From assembly GCF_029892965.1 (NCBI RefSeq), contig NZ_JARXWN010000007.1, positions 62,001 through 126,000 on the forward strand: a DNA stretch of 64,000 nt. The letters run 5' to 3'. The notes beneath the pieces were generated by a model. It saw only the letters and a list, made by a program, of their open reading frames with translations. It had not been told where the DNA came from and did not search any database. Below, one piece after another: positions 56,817 through 64,000 of the stretch. Source of the DNA: Dysgonomonas sp. PF1-14 (GTDB taxonomy: Bacteria > Bacteroidota > Bacteroidia > Bacteroidales > Dysgonomonadaceae). The position numbers and the translations under genes were made by a program. Numbering within the stretch: the stretch's first letter is position 1; every line of letters starts with the position of its first letter.

Positions 56817-57016
56817 CGTGGTTTGTGTTAATCGTTCAAATGTAGTAATCTTTTTGAGATGTAGGTAGTTATAGTCTATTTTTTATTTTTATTTCTCAGC
56901 TTATAGATTTTAACAATAGTGCGTTAAAAACAATTTATGGTAATAATACGGATATTGTTAAACAAATATCGAATTAAGATTGTTAAATTTGTAACAACAC
57001 TAAAAGACACTCATTT

Positions 57017-57712
57017 ATGAAAAAGATGCTTTTTACATGTTTAACGTTTTCTGTACTATTAATAAGTAGTACCGTAAGCGCAGAAAATATAAGTAACAAT
57101 AATAACAATAACAATAACAATCAAAAAACAAAAGCTATGAAATTTGAATTACCAAAGTTGCCATATGCAACTAACGCTTTAGAGCCGGTTATCGGTCAGC
57201 AGACAATAGAGTTACATTACGGAAAACACCTGCAAACATATATCACTAATCTGAACAATCTGATTGTAGGTACTAAATTTGAGAATGTAGATTTGGAGAC
57301 TATCGTTAAAGAGAGTGATGGCGCTATTTTTAACAATGCCGGTCAGACATTGAATCACAATATATATTTCCTATCTTTCAGCCCTAATGGAGGCGGCGAA
57401 CCTAAAGGTAAGCTAGCTGACGCAATTAATGCAGAGTGGGGTTCTTTCGAGAATTTTAAGAAAGAGTTCGTTGCAGCCGGAGTAGGAGTATTCGGTTCGG
57501 GATGGGTTTGGTTGTCTAAAGACAATGCAGGTAAACTATATATAACAAAAGAACCGAATGCCGGTAACCCTATCACTAAAGGAAACACTCCGCTTCTGGG
57601 ATTCGACGTTTGGGAACATGCTTATTATCTCGATTATCAAAACCGCAGAGCAGATCACTTGGCTGAACTGTGGAAGATAATCGACTGGAATGCTGTTAGT
57701 GCTCGTTACTAA
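57017..57712 (+). CDS. sodB: Fe/Mn superoxide dismutase with signal peptide and poly-Asn linker
   Basis: 231 residues. Signal peptide MKKMLFTCLTFSVLLISSTV (cut near SAE), a nine-Asn tract (residues 27-35), then a complete SOD beginning KFELPKLPYATNALEP. Metal ligands: ELHYGKHLQ and NHNIYFLSF (His, His), DVWEHAYYLDY (Asp, His). Gly-Gly around NGGGEPKG and GSGWVWLS are usual. An internal ATG at 57137 would yield a cytosolic SOD of normal size, so the gene may make one or two forms. A TAAATTTG -7 element lies at 56984-56991. Terminator follows. Confidence 0.9.
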   Translation: MKKMLFTCLTFSVLLISSTVSAENISNNNNNNNNNQKTKAMKFELPKLPYATNALEPVIGQQTIELHYGKHLQTYITNLNNLIVGTKFENVDLETIVKESDGAIFNNAGQTLNHNIYFLSFSPNGGGEPKGKLADAINAEWGSFENFKKEFVAAGVGVFGSGWVWLSKDNAGKLYITKEPNAGNPITKGNTPLLGFDVWEHAYYLDYQNRRADHLAELWKIIDWNAVSARY

Positions 57713-57737
57713 TAAAATAGTTAATGATTTAGATATG

Positions 57738-57770
57738 AAAGCGGCCTTTTACAGGTCGCTTTTTTATTTT
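57738..57770 (+). terminator. Terminator of the SOD gene
   Basis: 9-bp stem AAAGCGGCC/GGTCGCTTT (one G-U) and T-rich tail ending in the -7 element (TAACTTTG, 57770-57777) of the next gene. Confidence 0.85.
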
Positions 57771-57799
57771 AACTTTGTAATATCAGTAATTTATAAGAT

Positions 57800-58585
57800 A
57801 TGAAGAAAGTAGCTATACTGGGTATCGACCTGCAAAATGATTTTACTCTGCCATCGGGTTCGTTGTATGTAAATGGCGCAGATGTGGACACAGTACGTAT
57901 CGATGATTTTATACGAAAATATCAGGATAAAATTGACTATGTGGCTCTCACGCTCGATTCGCATCAGCCGATCCACATCGCTCATCAGATATATTGGAAA
58001 GACGCGGACGGAAATCATCCGCCTTTGTTTTCTGTCGTTACGGCAGATGATGTAAGGAGTGGTAAGTGGATTCCTCAGTATAATCGGGAGTTGGCATCGA
58101 CCTATATGGAACAGCTGGAAGCCAAAGGTGATATTTGCACCATCTGGCCAATGCACTGTATATTGGGTACAGACGGATGGGCTATAAATAAGGCTGTTAC
58201 CGACAGCTTGTCCGATTGGGCTATAAATAACGATAAGTCATACGAATTGTTTTATAAAGGATATTCCCAATCTACCGAGCATTACAGTATTTTCAGGGCG
58301 GCTGTAGAGTGGGAGAGTGAACCTGCAACTCACCTCAATACAGAGTTGCTATCCAAACTGAACGAATTTGATGAAGTATTACTGGTAGGAGAAGCCGCAG
58401 ACTACTGTGTAGCCAATTCGTTAAACGATATTCTGGATGAATGTGACAGTCTGGCTAAGAAAACGGTAGTGCTTACCGATTGTATGTCGTGGATAAATAC
58501 AGATAACGACAGAGCAAAGGAAATCTTTGATAAGGCGGCGAAACAGGGCGTGCGGTTTATGCTTTCCGGCGATTATTCGGTATAA
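57800..58585 (+). CDS. pncA: Nicotinamidase-like cysteine hydrolase
   Basis: 261 residues, isochorismatase fold. Nicotinamidase would hydrolyse nicotinamide to nicotinate for NAD salvage. The catalytic Asp is in ILGIDLQNDFTLPSGS, metal ligands in TLDSHQPIHIAHQIYW, a WPMHCILGTDG segment, and the nucleophile Cys in GEAADYCVANSLNDIL. The length is longer than E. coli PncA (~213) because of insertions between residues ~60 and ~120. Overlaps the convergent EcsC gene by 13 bp. Other cysteine-hydrolase substrates are possible. Confidence 0.8.
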   Translation: MKKVAILGIDLQNDFTLPSGSLYVNGADVDTVRIDDFIRKYQDKIDYVALTLDSHQPIHIAHQIYWKDADGNHPPLFSVVTADDVRSGKWIPQYNRELASTYMEQLEAKGDICTIWPMHCILGTDGWAINKAVTDSLSDWAINNDKSYELFYKGYSQSTEHYSIFRAAVEWESEPATHLNTELLSKLNEFDEVLLVGEAADYCVANSLNDILDECDSLAKKTVVLTDCMSWINTDNDRAKEIFDKAAKQGVRFMLSGDYSV

Positions 58586-59244
58586 TCGCTGTATTCTGTA
58601 TATTCTACATTGTCGGCATAAGGTTTTCCGGTCTTTTTATCCTTCTCTATAAAGATTTTCTTGGCTACCTTTCCCACAACGCGTGTGGTAATGGCATCGT
58701 ATGAACCTCCGACTACTCCACCAAGTACAGGAACGGCTTTGCCCAAAGATGTAGCACCTTTTGTTCCCATTTTGGTTGCCAGTTTCGCGCTGACTTTTTC
58801 CAATATTTTGGTAAGCAGCTTTTCTCCGGCTTTTACACTCATATCTTTCAGTAATTCTTTGGCTCCGTTTCCGGCCATAGAGATGTACACCATCGATTTT
58901 ACCCTGTCGTCGTTGATGTCGTGCCCGCCCATATAAGCAATGGCGGCTATCATGCGTATCTGAACATAAATTACACTGGCTATATTCGCAGGCACAGTCA
59001 ATGGCATCACAGCAATACCACCCAGTCCGGTGACAAACCCACTGGTAGCAGCTTTAGCCACCTGCCATTTGATAAGGGAATCGACCTGTTCCTCCAATGT
59101 GCCGTTTTGGTTCAGGTAACTGTCTCCCAAACTGTATGCCGAATCTACACCTGTAAATCCACCTATTGCTTTGCTGTAAGCCCAATCCAGCGTTTTAGCT
59201 ATCAACCCTTTACTTACTTGTGTATTTTGTTTTTTGTCTGCCAT
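58573..59244 (-). CDS. EcsC-family protein
   Basis: 223 residues. ATSGFVTGLGGIAVMPLTVP begins the family's hydrophobic core, followed by IASVIYVQIRMIAAIAYMGG (amphipathic/membrane helix) and the Gly-rich helix pair around GKAVPVLGGVVGGSYDAIT. EcsC proteins are peripheral or inner-membrane proteins of unresolved function. Not next to an ABC transporter, unlike the Bacillus ecs operon. Convergent with the nicotinamidase gene. Confidence 0.8.
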   Translation of the reverse strand: MADKKQNTQVSKGLIAKTLDWAYSKAIGGFTGVDSAYSLGDSYLNQNGTLEEQVDSLIKWQVAKAATSGFVTGLGGIAVMPLTVPANIASVIYVQIRMIAAIAYMGGHDINDDRVKSMVYISMAGNGAKELLKDMSVKAGEKLLTKILEKVSAKLATKMGTKGATSLGKAVPVLGGVVGGSYDAITTRVVGKVAKKIFIEKDKKTGKPYADNVEYTEYSDYTE

Positions 59245-59315
59245 GCTATTCAGTATGTTAAGTACAAATATATTTAGTTTAGCGACAATAATTATGCCAA
59301 TATAGCTAAAAAAGA

Positions 59316-59350
59316 ATAAAGCGTCCCATTTACAAGAAATGAAACGCTTT
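59316..59350 (-). terminator. Terminator downstream of the EcsC and TlpA-like genes' spacer (minus)
   Basis: Stem AAAGCGT/ACGCTTT with an inner CATTT/AAATG pairing; read on the minus strand it is followed by a T-rich run, so it terminates the TlpA-like gene. Confidence 0.7.
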
Positions 59351-59367
59351 AAATAATAAATAAAAAT

Positions 59368-59874
59368 TTAATTCTCATTCATAAGCTGATCTAAATCGTT
59401 AGCTGTTAGATTCATTGCCACAATTACTCCGTTTTCATCGATTAAGTAATTCTTGAACCCTCTGTCTAAGCGAAAACGATCGAACAGGTCTTTTGAAACG
59501 TCATTGCTGGCGATGAACTGATATTCAGTGTCAATCTTGTCCATAGTCAATGTTTTCGCATAAACCGATTCATTCTTGTCAAAAGATACAGATACCATTT
59601 TTACCGGGTATTTTTTATTCTCGATCAAATGGGAGAATAGAACATTGTCCTTACGCGAATATGCGTCGTAAGCCGCCCAGAAATTTACCAATACTTTTTG
59701 ACCTTTCAGATCAGATAAATTAATTTTAGTCCCCGATACGTTTTCTAGATTTTTAATATCAGGAAACTGGTTTCCCGGATAAATACCCTCCGAAAGACTA
59801 GAAGTGCTTGATGTGTTGGATGATAAGCTGATAAAAGCTATTCCAAATATCAAGAGATACTTCAAATAATTCAT
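59368..59874 (-). CDS. Exported TlpA/thioredoxin-fold protein lacking the redox cysteines
   Basis: 168 residues. Hydrophobic N-terminus (YLKYLLIFGIAFISLSS), Ser-rich linker, then an AhpC/TlpA-type domain: INLSDLKGQKVLVNFWAAYD, MVSVSFDKNE and NYLIDENGVIVAMNL are the usual strands. The WCxxC redox site of the family is replaced by WAAYDAYS, and the cis-Pro loop (GVPT) by GFKN. The fold is kept but no thiol catalysis is possible. The 5' leader is ~120 nt long with a hairpin. Possibly a binding or chaperone-like relative. Confidence 0.8.
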   Translation of the reverse strand: MNYLKYLLIFGIAFISLSSNTSSTSSLSEGIYPGNQFPDIKNLENVSGTKINLSDLKGQKVLVNFWAAYDAYSRKDNVLFSHLIENKKYPVKMVSVSFDKNESVYAKTLTMDKIDTEYQFIASNDVSKDLFDRFRLDRGFKNYLIDENGVIVAMNLTANDLDQLMNEN

Positions 59875-60541
59875 AAAATAATCATTAGGTTACCACTAAA
59901 GCCTATTCCAATGCCTCACAGAAAAGAATATGGCTCTCCCAACTTTTGGGAACAGAACGAAAAGACTACGCTTAGAATTTCCCATTTCTGTATTTCGGGC
60001 TCAAAGGTAATACAATTTCGTTAATTCATAGATGAAACGAATATTTTTTTACTTAATAAGTGTTGTAACTGTTTGTTTGTGCGGGTTTTGGGGTGTTTCT
60101 TTAAGGTGAGATTTTTGTTAATATATTTCTTTTGTTTTTCTGTTTATTCGAAAACTCTTGTCTGCAAAGAAGATCGGTAAATTGAATGTATGAGAAATGA
60201 AAATGCTTATCTATAATCTGTCGATATGCTAATCGGCTAATAGCCGAACGGAGTTTCGGTGATGTGCCGATATGCCGGTGAAAGCGGTCTTTAAATGGAA
60301 AAATAGGCAGAGCTGAAATCGTAAAAAAGTTGCTAAGAATTATTTATCTGTACTTGTAATGGAAATTTTCGTTCAAATTTAAACAGACTCTTAGTCTTTA
60401 AATAGGTGCTCTTTATGGGTATGTGTGTTTTTATCAGTTTTATCTATATTAAAATCGGTTTATTAGTGCGGAATCTCAGACTTTTTTTCTTTCTTTGCCT
60501 TATCATCCTGTATAGGAAAGGAATCAAACACGAAGCATGCA
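59875..60541. other. Long intergenic region with leader, palindromic block and a solo repeat end
   Basis: 667 bp without a credible gene. On the left is the leader of the TlpA-like gene: a minus-strand TACCTTTG -7 near 60010 and a TCCCAA/TTGGGA hairpin. In the middle, 60221-60277 holds CGGCT-AAT-AGCCG and two CGATATGC direct repeats, a compact stem-rich block. At 60371-60390 a TTTAAACAGACTC end with following TTA matches one terminus of the MITE at 2638-2819, but the other terminus is missing. Confidence 0.5.
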
Positions 60542-60967
60542 ATGATCAAGTATTTATACATAACGTTGGGGTTGATTACTCTGAGTCTCGGGTTGTTGGG
60601 GATTGTTACGCCCGGATTGCCGACAACGCCACTTATACTGCTTACAGGGGTGCTGTTTGCGAAAAGCTCTCCTCGCCTGCATCAGAAATTATTAGATAAT
60701 AAGCTGACAGGCAGGTATATCCGTCGGGTAAATGAAGGATTCAGTATAAAGGGGTTACTTATATCTATTGGCCTTATGTGGTGTATGGTTTCTTTCACTG
60801 CATTTGTTGTATTCGACTATGGCACTATGCGGTTTGTGATGCTCGGTTTAGGAGCAATAGGTACTATCGCTCAGATAATAGTATTGAGAAAAAAGCGGAA
60901 AGCGGTTGTTGTGCCATTGCAGCAAGACGATACTATGGCAGATGAAGAGGAAATGAAAATTTCGTGA
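60542..60967 (+). CDS. DUF454 (YbaN-like) inner-membrane protein
   Basis: 141 residues, three or four membrane spans. The opening YITLGLITLSLGLLGIVTPG and PTTPLILLTGVLFAKSSPRL are the family signature (LGxxGxxxPxLPTTPF). Its C-terminal tail is charged (RKKRKAVVVPLQQDDTMADE). Function unknown. Single gene. Confidence 0.85.
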   Translation: MIKYLYITLGLITLSLGLLGIVTPGLPTTPLILLTGVLFAKSSPRLHQKLLDNKLTGRYIRRVNEGFSIKGLLISIGLMWCMVSFTAFVVFDYGTMRFVMLGLGAIGTIAQIIVLRKKRKAVVVPLQQDDTMADEEEMKIS

Positions 60968-61097
60968 ATGTTGAAAAAATGTATATTTGTGTTATAGAAT
61001 ATATAAAAAAAACTTTGAAATTCTATGATATTTCTGTTTCTTTGTAAGAATGGGGACTGTTAGGAGAGGTTTAATCTATAATTGATCAAAAAGAAGT

Positions 61098-61412
61098 ATG
61101 GAAAACAATAATGAACAAGAGGGTCAGATTCAGATCGAATTGCCTGAAGATGTGGCACAAGGTACATATTCCAATCTGGCAATAATAGCCCATTCATCGT
61201 CTGAATTTGTTATTGACTTTGTTCGTATCTTACCCGGATTGCCTAAGGCGAAAGTTAAATCGCGTATTATACTTACACCGGAACATGCTAAACGCCTTTT
61301 GTTTGCGTTAAATGAAAATATCAACAGATATGAGGCTCAGTACGGACAGGTATCAGCAGACAATTCTCCGGGTTTTCTTCCTCCGATAAACGGATCGATA
61401 GGTGAAGCTTAA
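61098..61412 (+). CDS. DUF3467-family small protein
   Basis: 104 residues. GTYSNLAIIAHSSSEFVIDF and VKSRIILTPEHAKRLLFALN identify the family, which is found in most Bacteroidetes and has no known function. Acidic N-terminus. A TATATTTG -7-like element lies at 60982-60989. Confidence 0.85.
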   Translation: MENNNEQEGQIQIELPEDVAQGTYSNLAIIAHSSSEFVIDFVRILPGLPKAKVKSRIILTPEHAKRLLFALNENINRYEAQYGQVSADNSPGFLPPINGSIGEA

Positions 61413-61450
61413 TTATTATTTAATCATAAATTAAATAAGAAAAATAATAT

Positions 61451-62551
61451 ATGAGAATCGGAATCCCTAAAGAATTGAAAGCTTTTGAAAACCGTGTGGC
61501 TGTTACGCCTGCGGGAGTTCATGAATTGGTAGCCGGAGGACATGACGTATATGTCCAGACGGGCGCAGGGGTTGGCAGCGGTTTCTCGGATGTGGATTAT
61601 ACAGATTCGGGAGCCAGGATATTGCCGACAATCGAAGAGACCTACGCTATTGCCGACATGATAGTAAAAGTAAAGGAACCGATACAGGAAGAATATAGTC
61701 TTATTCGCGAAAATCAAATTGTATTCACATATTTTCATTTTGCCTCCAGTCTCGAACTGACTAAGGCTATGATAAAAAGTAAGGCTGTATGTATAGCGTA
61801 CGAAACTGTGGAGTTACCCGATCGTTCGTTACCGTTGCTTGTGCCTATGAGCGAGGTGGCGGGGCGTATGGCAATACAGGAAGGCGCACGCTTTCTGGAG
61901 AAACCTCATTTGGGTAAAGGTGTTTTGCTGGGAGGTGTTCCCGGAGTAAAGCCTGCTCATGTGGTTGTTATAGGCGGCGGTGTCGTTGGAGCACAGTCGG
62001 CATGGATAGCAGCCGGAATGGGAGCAAGGGTAACAGTGTTGGATAAGAGCCTGCCGCGTCTACGCTACCTTAGCGATGTGATGCCGGCAAATGTTACTAC
62101 CCGCTATTCGGATACACATACCATTACCGAGCTTTGCAAAGATGTAGACCTGATAGTCGGAGCTGTACTCATAGCAGGAGATAAAGCACCACAGGTGGTG
62201 ACACGCGATATGTTGAAGCTGATGCAGCCCGGAACCGTATTGGTAGATGTGGCTATAGATCAGGGCGGATGCTTTGAAACTTCGCGTCCGACTACACACC
62301 TCGATCCGGTATTCGTTATAGATGAGGTAGTGCATTATTGTGTGGCAAACATACCGGGTGCCGTACCTATGACTTCTACGCTGGCACTGACCAATGCAAC
62401 ATTGCCGTATGCCTTGGAGCTTGCCAATCTGGGCTGGGAAGAAGCCTGCCGCCAATATAAGGATCTGAGAAAAGGACTGAATATAATAAAAGGAGATGTT
62501 GTGTACAAAGCTGTAGCTCACACATTCGGTCTCGAGTATAAGGAATATTAA
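61451..62551 (+). CDS. ald: Alanine dehydrogenase
   Basis: 366 residues. NAD-dependent reversible deamination of L-alanine to pyruvate and ammonium. IGIPKELKAFENRVAVTPAG starts the catalytic domain; the pyruvate/proton-relay Lys in VKVKEPI and His in FHFASSLE are present; the Rossmann fold is VVIGGGVVGAQSAWIAAGMG. C-terminal catalytic helix VANIPGAVPMTSTLALTNAT is canonical. It lies 38 bp after the DUF3467 gene and just before the cytochrome bd cluster. Confidence 0.96.
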   Translation: MRIGIPKELKAFENRVAVTPAGVHELVAGGHDVYVQTGAGVGSGFSDVDYTDSGARILPTIEETYAIADMIVKVKEPIQEEYSLIRENQIVFTYFHFASSLELTKAMIKSKAVCIAYETVELPDRSLPLLVPMSEVAGRMAIQEGARFLEKPHLGKGVLLGGVPGVKPAHVVVIGGGVVGAQSAWIAAGMGARVTVLDKSLPRLRYLSDVMPANVTTRYSDTHTITELCKDVDLIVGAVLIAGDKAPQVVTRDMLKLMQPGTVLVDVAIDQGGCFETSRPTTHLDPVFVIDEVVHYCVANIPGAVPMTSTLALTNATLPYALELANLGWEEACRQYKDLRKGLNIIKGDVVYKAVAHTFGLEYKEY

Positions 62552-62572
62552 AATTACAAAAACGCAATAATT

Positions 62573-62806
62573 ATGAATGAAACGATGCCCCGATTCAATT
62601 TCTTTACAATGTTTAGAGATGGATTTAAAAGTATGACTTTGGGTAAAACGCTATGGACTATCGTAATTATCAAGCTAATTATCATGTTCTTGATTTTACG
62701 GCCTTTCTTTTTCCCAAATTTTCTGAACTCGAAATTTGATGATGCCGAGAGTAAGTCAGATTATGTAACTGAAGAGTTGATTAATAATTCTACGGTAAAC
62801 GAATAA
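62573..62806 (+). CDS. DUF4492 small membrane protein of the cytochrome bd cluster
   Basis: 77 residues, one membrane span (TLWTIVIIKLIIMFLILRPF) following PRFNFFTMFRDGFKSMTLGK. Members of DUF4492 regularly precede cydA in Bacteroidales, as here (40 bp), suggesting a small accessory subunit in the manner of CydX, although it is not homologous. Role inferred from gene order. Confidence 0.82.
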   Translation: MNETMPRFNFFTMFRDGFKSMTLGKTLWTIVIIKLIIMFLILRPFFFPNFLNSKFDDAESKSDYVTEELINNSTVNE

Positions 62807-62846
62807 TTGGAATCCTCATATAATTACTAATATAAAACTATTATTT

Positions 62847-64000
62847 ATGGAACTACTAAGTACATCGTTAATAGACTGGTCAAGAGCCCAGTTTGCTATG
62901 ACAGCAATGTATCACTGGTTGTTTGTCCCTCTCACTCTGGGGTTAGGGATCATTATGGCAATCATGGAAACAATGTATGTGCGTACAGGTAACGAGCAGT
63001 GGAAAAAAACTGCGAAATTTTGGATGAATATCTTTGGTATCAACTTTGCTATCGGGGTTGCTACAGGACTTATCCTCGAGTTCCAGTTTGGTACCAACTG
63101 GTCAAATTATAGCTGGTTTGTAGGAGATATATTCGGTGCTCCGCTGGCTATCGAGGCTACTGTTGCCTTCTTTATGGAAGCTACGTTTATCTCCATCATG
63201 TTCTTCGGATGGAAACGTGTGAGCAAAGGATTTCACCTTGCATCTACATGGCTGACTATCACAGGGGCAACCCTTTCGGCTTTGTGGATTCTTGTTGCCA
63301 ACGCATGGATGCAATATCCTGTAGGCATGGAGTTTAATCCGGATACTACACGTAACGAGATGATCGACTTCTGGGCTGTAGCATTATCGCCTGTGGCAAT
63401 CAACAAATTCTTCCACACCGTTCTTGCCGGATGGGTATTGGGAGCTGTATTTGTCGCCGGTATTGCTGCATGGTATATGCTGAAGAAAAAGAATGCCGAG
63501 TTTGCCCGCCAGAGTATGAAAGTAGCTGCTATGTTCGGTCTTGTATCATCTTTGCTTATCCTGTGGACAGGTCACGGTTCGGCTCAGCAGGTAGCTGAAA
63601 AACAACCGATGAAACTGGCTGTTATGGAAGGCTTGTATGAAGGAGGAGAAGGAGTGGGGCTTATCGCTTTTGCCATCCCTAATCCTGCAAAAGAATCATA
63701 CAACGACAATGTAGATCCTTATATCCTAAATATAAATATCCCGAAAGGCCTTTCATGGCTTAGCTTTGGTGAACTGGATGCCTATGTGCCGGGTATAAAA
63801 GATATTATAGATGGAGGCTATAAAGAGCCGGATGGTTCTACAGCCCTGTCTTTCGTCGAAAAGCAATCGAAAGGAAAGCTGGCTATTCAGGCACTGGCAG
63901 ACTATAAGAAAGCTAAAAAAGACGGAAATGAAGCTGCTGCTACCGAATATAAAAATGTGTTGAAAGCAAATTATGCTTATTTCGGTTACGGTTATCTTGA
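62847..64000 (+). CDS. cydA: Cytochrome bd ubiquinol oxidase subunit I (partial)
   Basis: First 384 codons; the frame is open to the window's right edge. Terminal oxidase with high oxygen affinity, drawing electrons from quinol. Evidence: SLIDWSRAQFAMTAMYHWLF with the heme-b595 His near residue 23, GLILEFQFGTNWSNYSWFVG, FFMEATFISIMFFGW, the second heme His in INKFFHTVLAGWV, and the Q-loop KQPMKLAVMEGLYEGGEGVG. The Q-loop is followed by an extended region up to the edge. Its cydB partner is expected just outside. Confidence 0.95.
   Translation, partial: MELLSTSLIDWSRAQFAMTAMYHWLFVPLTLGLGIIMAIMETMYVRTGNEQWKKTAKFWMNIFGINFAIGVATGLILEFQFGTNWSNYSWFVGDIFGAPLAIEATVAFFMEATFISIMFFGWKRVSKGFHLASTWLTITGATLSALWILVANAWMQYPVGMEFNPDTTRNEMIDFWAVALSPVAINKFFHTVLAGWVLGAVFVAGIAAWYMLKKKNAEFARQSMKVAAMFGLVSSLLILWTGHGSAQQVAEKQPMKLAVMEGLYEGGEGVGLIAFAIPNPAKESYNDNVDPYILNINIPKGLSWLSFGELDAYVPGIKDIIDGGYKEPDGSTALSFVEKQSKGKLAIQALADYKKAKKDGNEAAATEYKNVLKANYAYFGYGYL

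Noticed and set aside
60406-60699. 97-codon frame overlapping the DUF454 gene
   Set aside because: Different frame from a recognised family; likely spurious.

Overview
The window looks like a chromosomal segment of a Bacteroidales bacterium, most likely Dysgonomonas or a close relative. Grounds: Bacteroidetes-type promoters (TTTG, about 20 nt, TAnnTTTG), the RprXY two-component pair, a giant SprA secretion porin, a fused GldF-GldG protein, DUF6913 next to dapA, DUF4492 next to cydA, AT-rich spacers and few Shine-Dalgarno sequences. The genus is an inference from protein flavour; no 16S rRNA is present. Most of the window is ordinary core genome. There is no prophage, no intact IS, no CRISPR array and no integrative element.

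Layout. 0-2.5 kb: minus-strand translation cluster rplM-rpsI-rpsB-tsf (tsf runs off the left edge), with a promoter, leader hairpins and a terminator between rpsB and tsf. 2.5-7 kb: a small inverted-repeat element, a probable outer-membrane protein, an internally duplicated lipoprotein, a larger dispersed repeat and a polytopic membrane protein. 7-18.5 kb: thyA, rprX-rprY, then ruvA-sprA (SprA is 2514 residues). 18.6-25 kb, plus strand: nitroreductase, M3 peptidase, threonine aldolase, an orphan ECF sigma factor, AlkD-like protein. 25-31.4 kb: a cytidylyltransferase-GHMP kinase fusion, an S9 peptidase, an M48 lipoprotein, mscL and an anchored hypothetical protein. 31.4-42 kb: second copy of the dispersed repeat, GldF-GldG fusion, second copy of the small element, a VanW-glycosyltransferase fusion, ligA, galK, DUF6913, dapA. 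42-48.9 kb: XRE-DUF2975 pair, tRNA-Arg(ACG), carbonic anhydrase, a 205-bp MITE with target duplication, metallophosphoesterase-pyrophosphatase, dCMP deaminase, C-terminal processing protease, 5-formyl-THF cyclo-ligase. 49-56.8 kb: GNAT-like protein, parE, purU, a peptide transporter, a LuxR-type regulator coupled to a membrane protein, an OmpA-like protein. 57-64 kb: exported superoxide dismutase, nicotinamidase-like hydrolase, EcsC, a cysteine-less TlpA-like protein, DUF454, DUF3467, alanine dehydrogenase, DUF4492 and the start of cydA.

The least ordinary material is (i) three families of small non-autonomous repeats. One ~300-bp family has two opposed copies with two conserved hairpins that each show a compensatory base-pair change; the other two have TIRs and identifiable target-site duplications. 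(ii) Three domain fusions: VanW with a glycosyltransferase-like half, cytidylyltransferase with GHMP kinase, and GldF with GldG. (iii) Two proteins that keep a fold but have lost the usual catalytic or metal residues: a TlpA-like protein without CxxC, and a LuxR regulator with a degenerate RIC-like N-terminus. I did not find a complete new multi-gene system.
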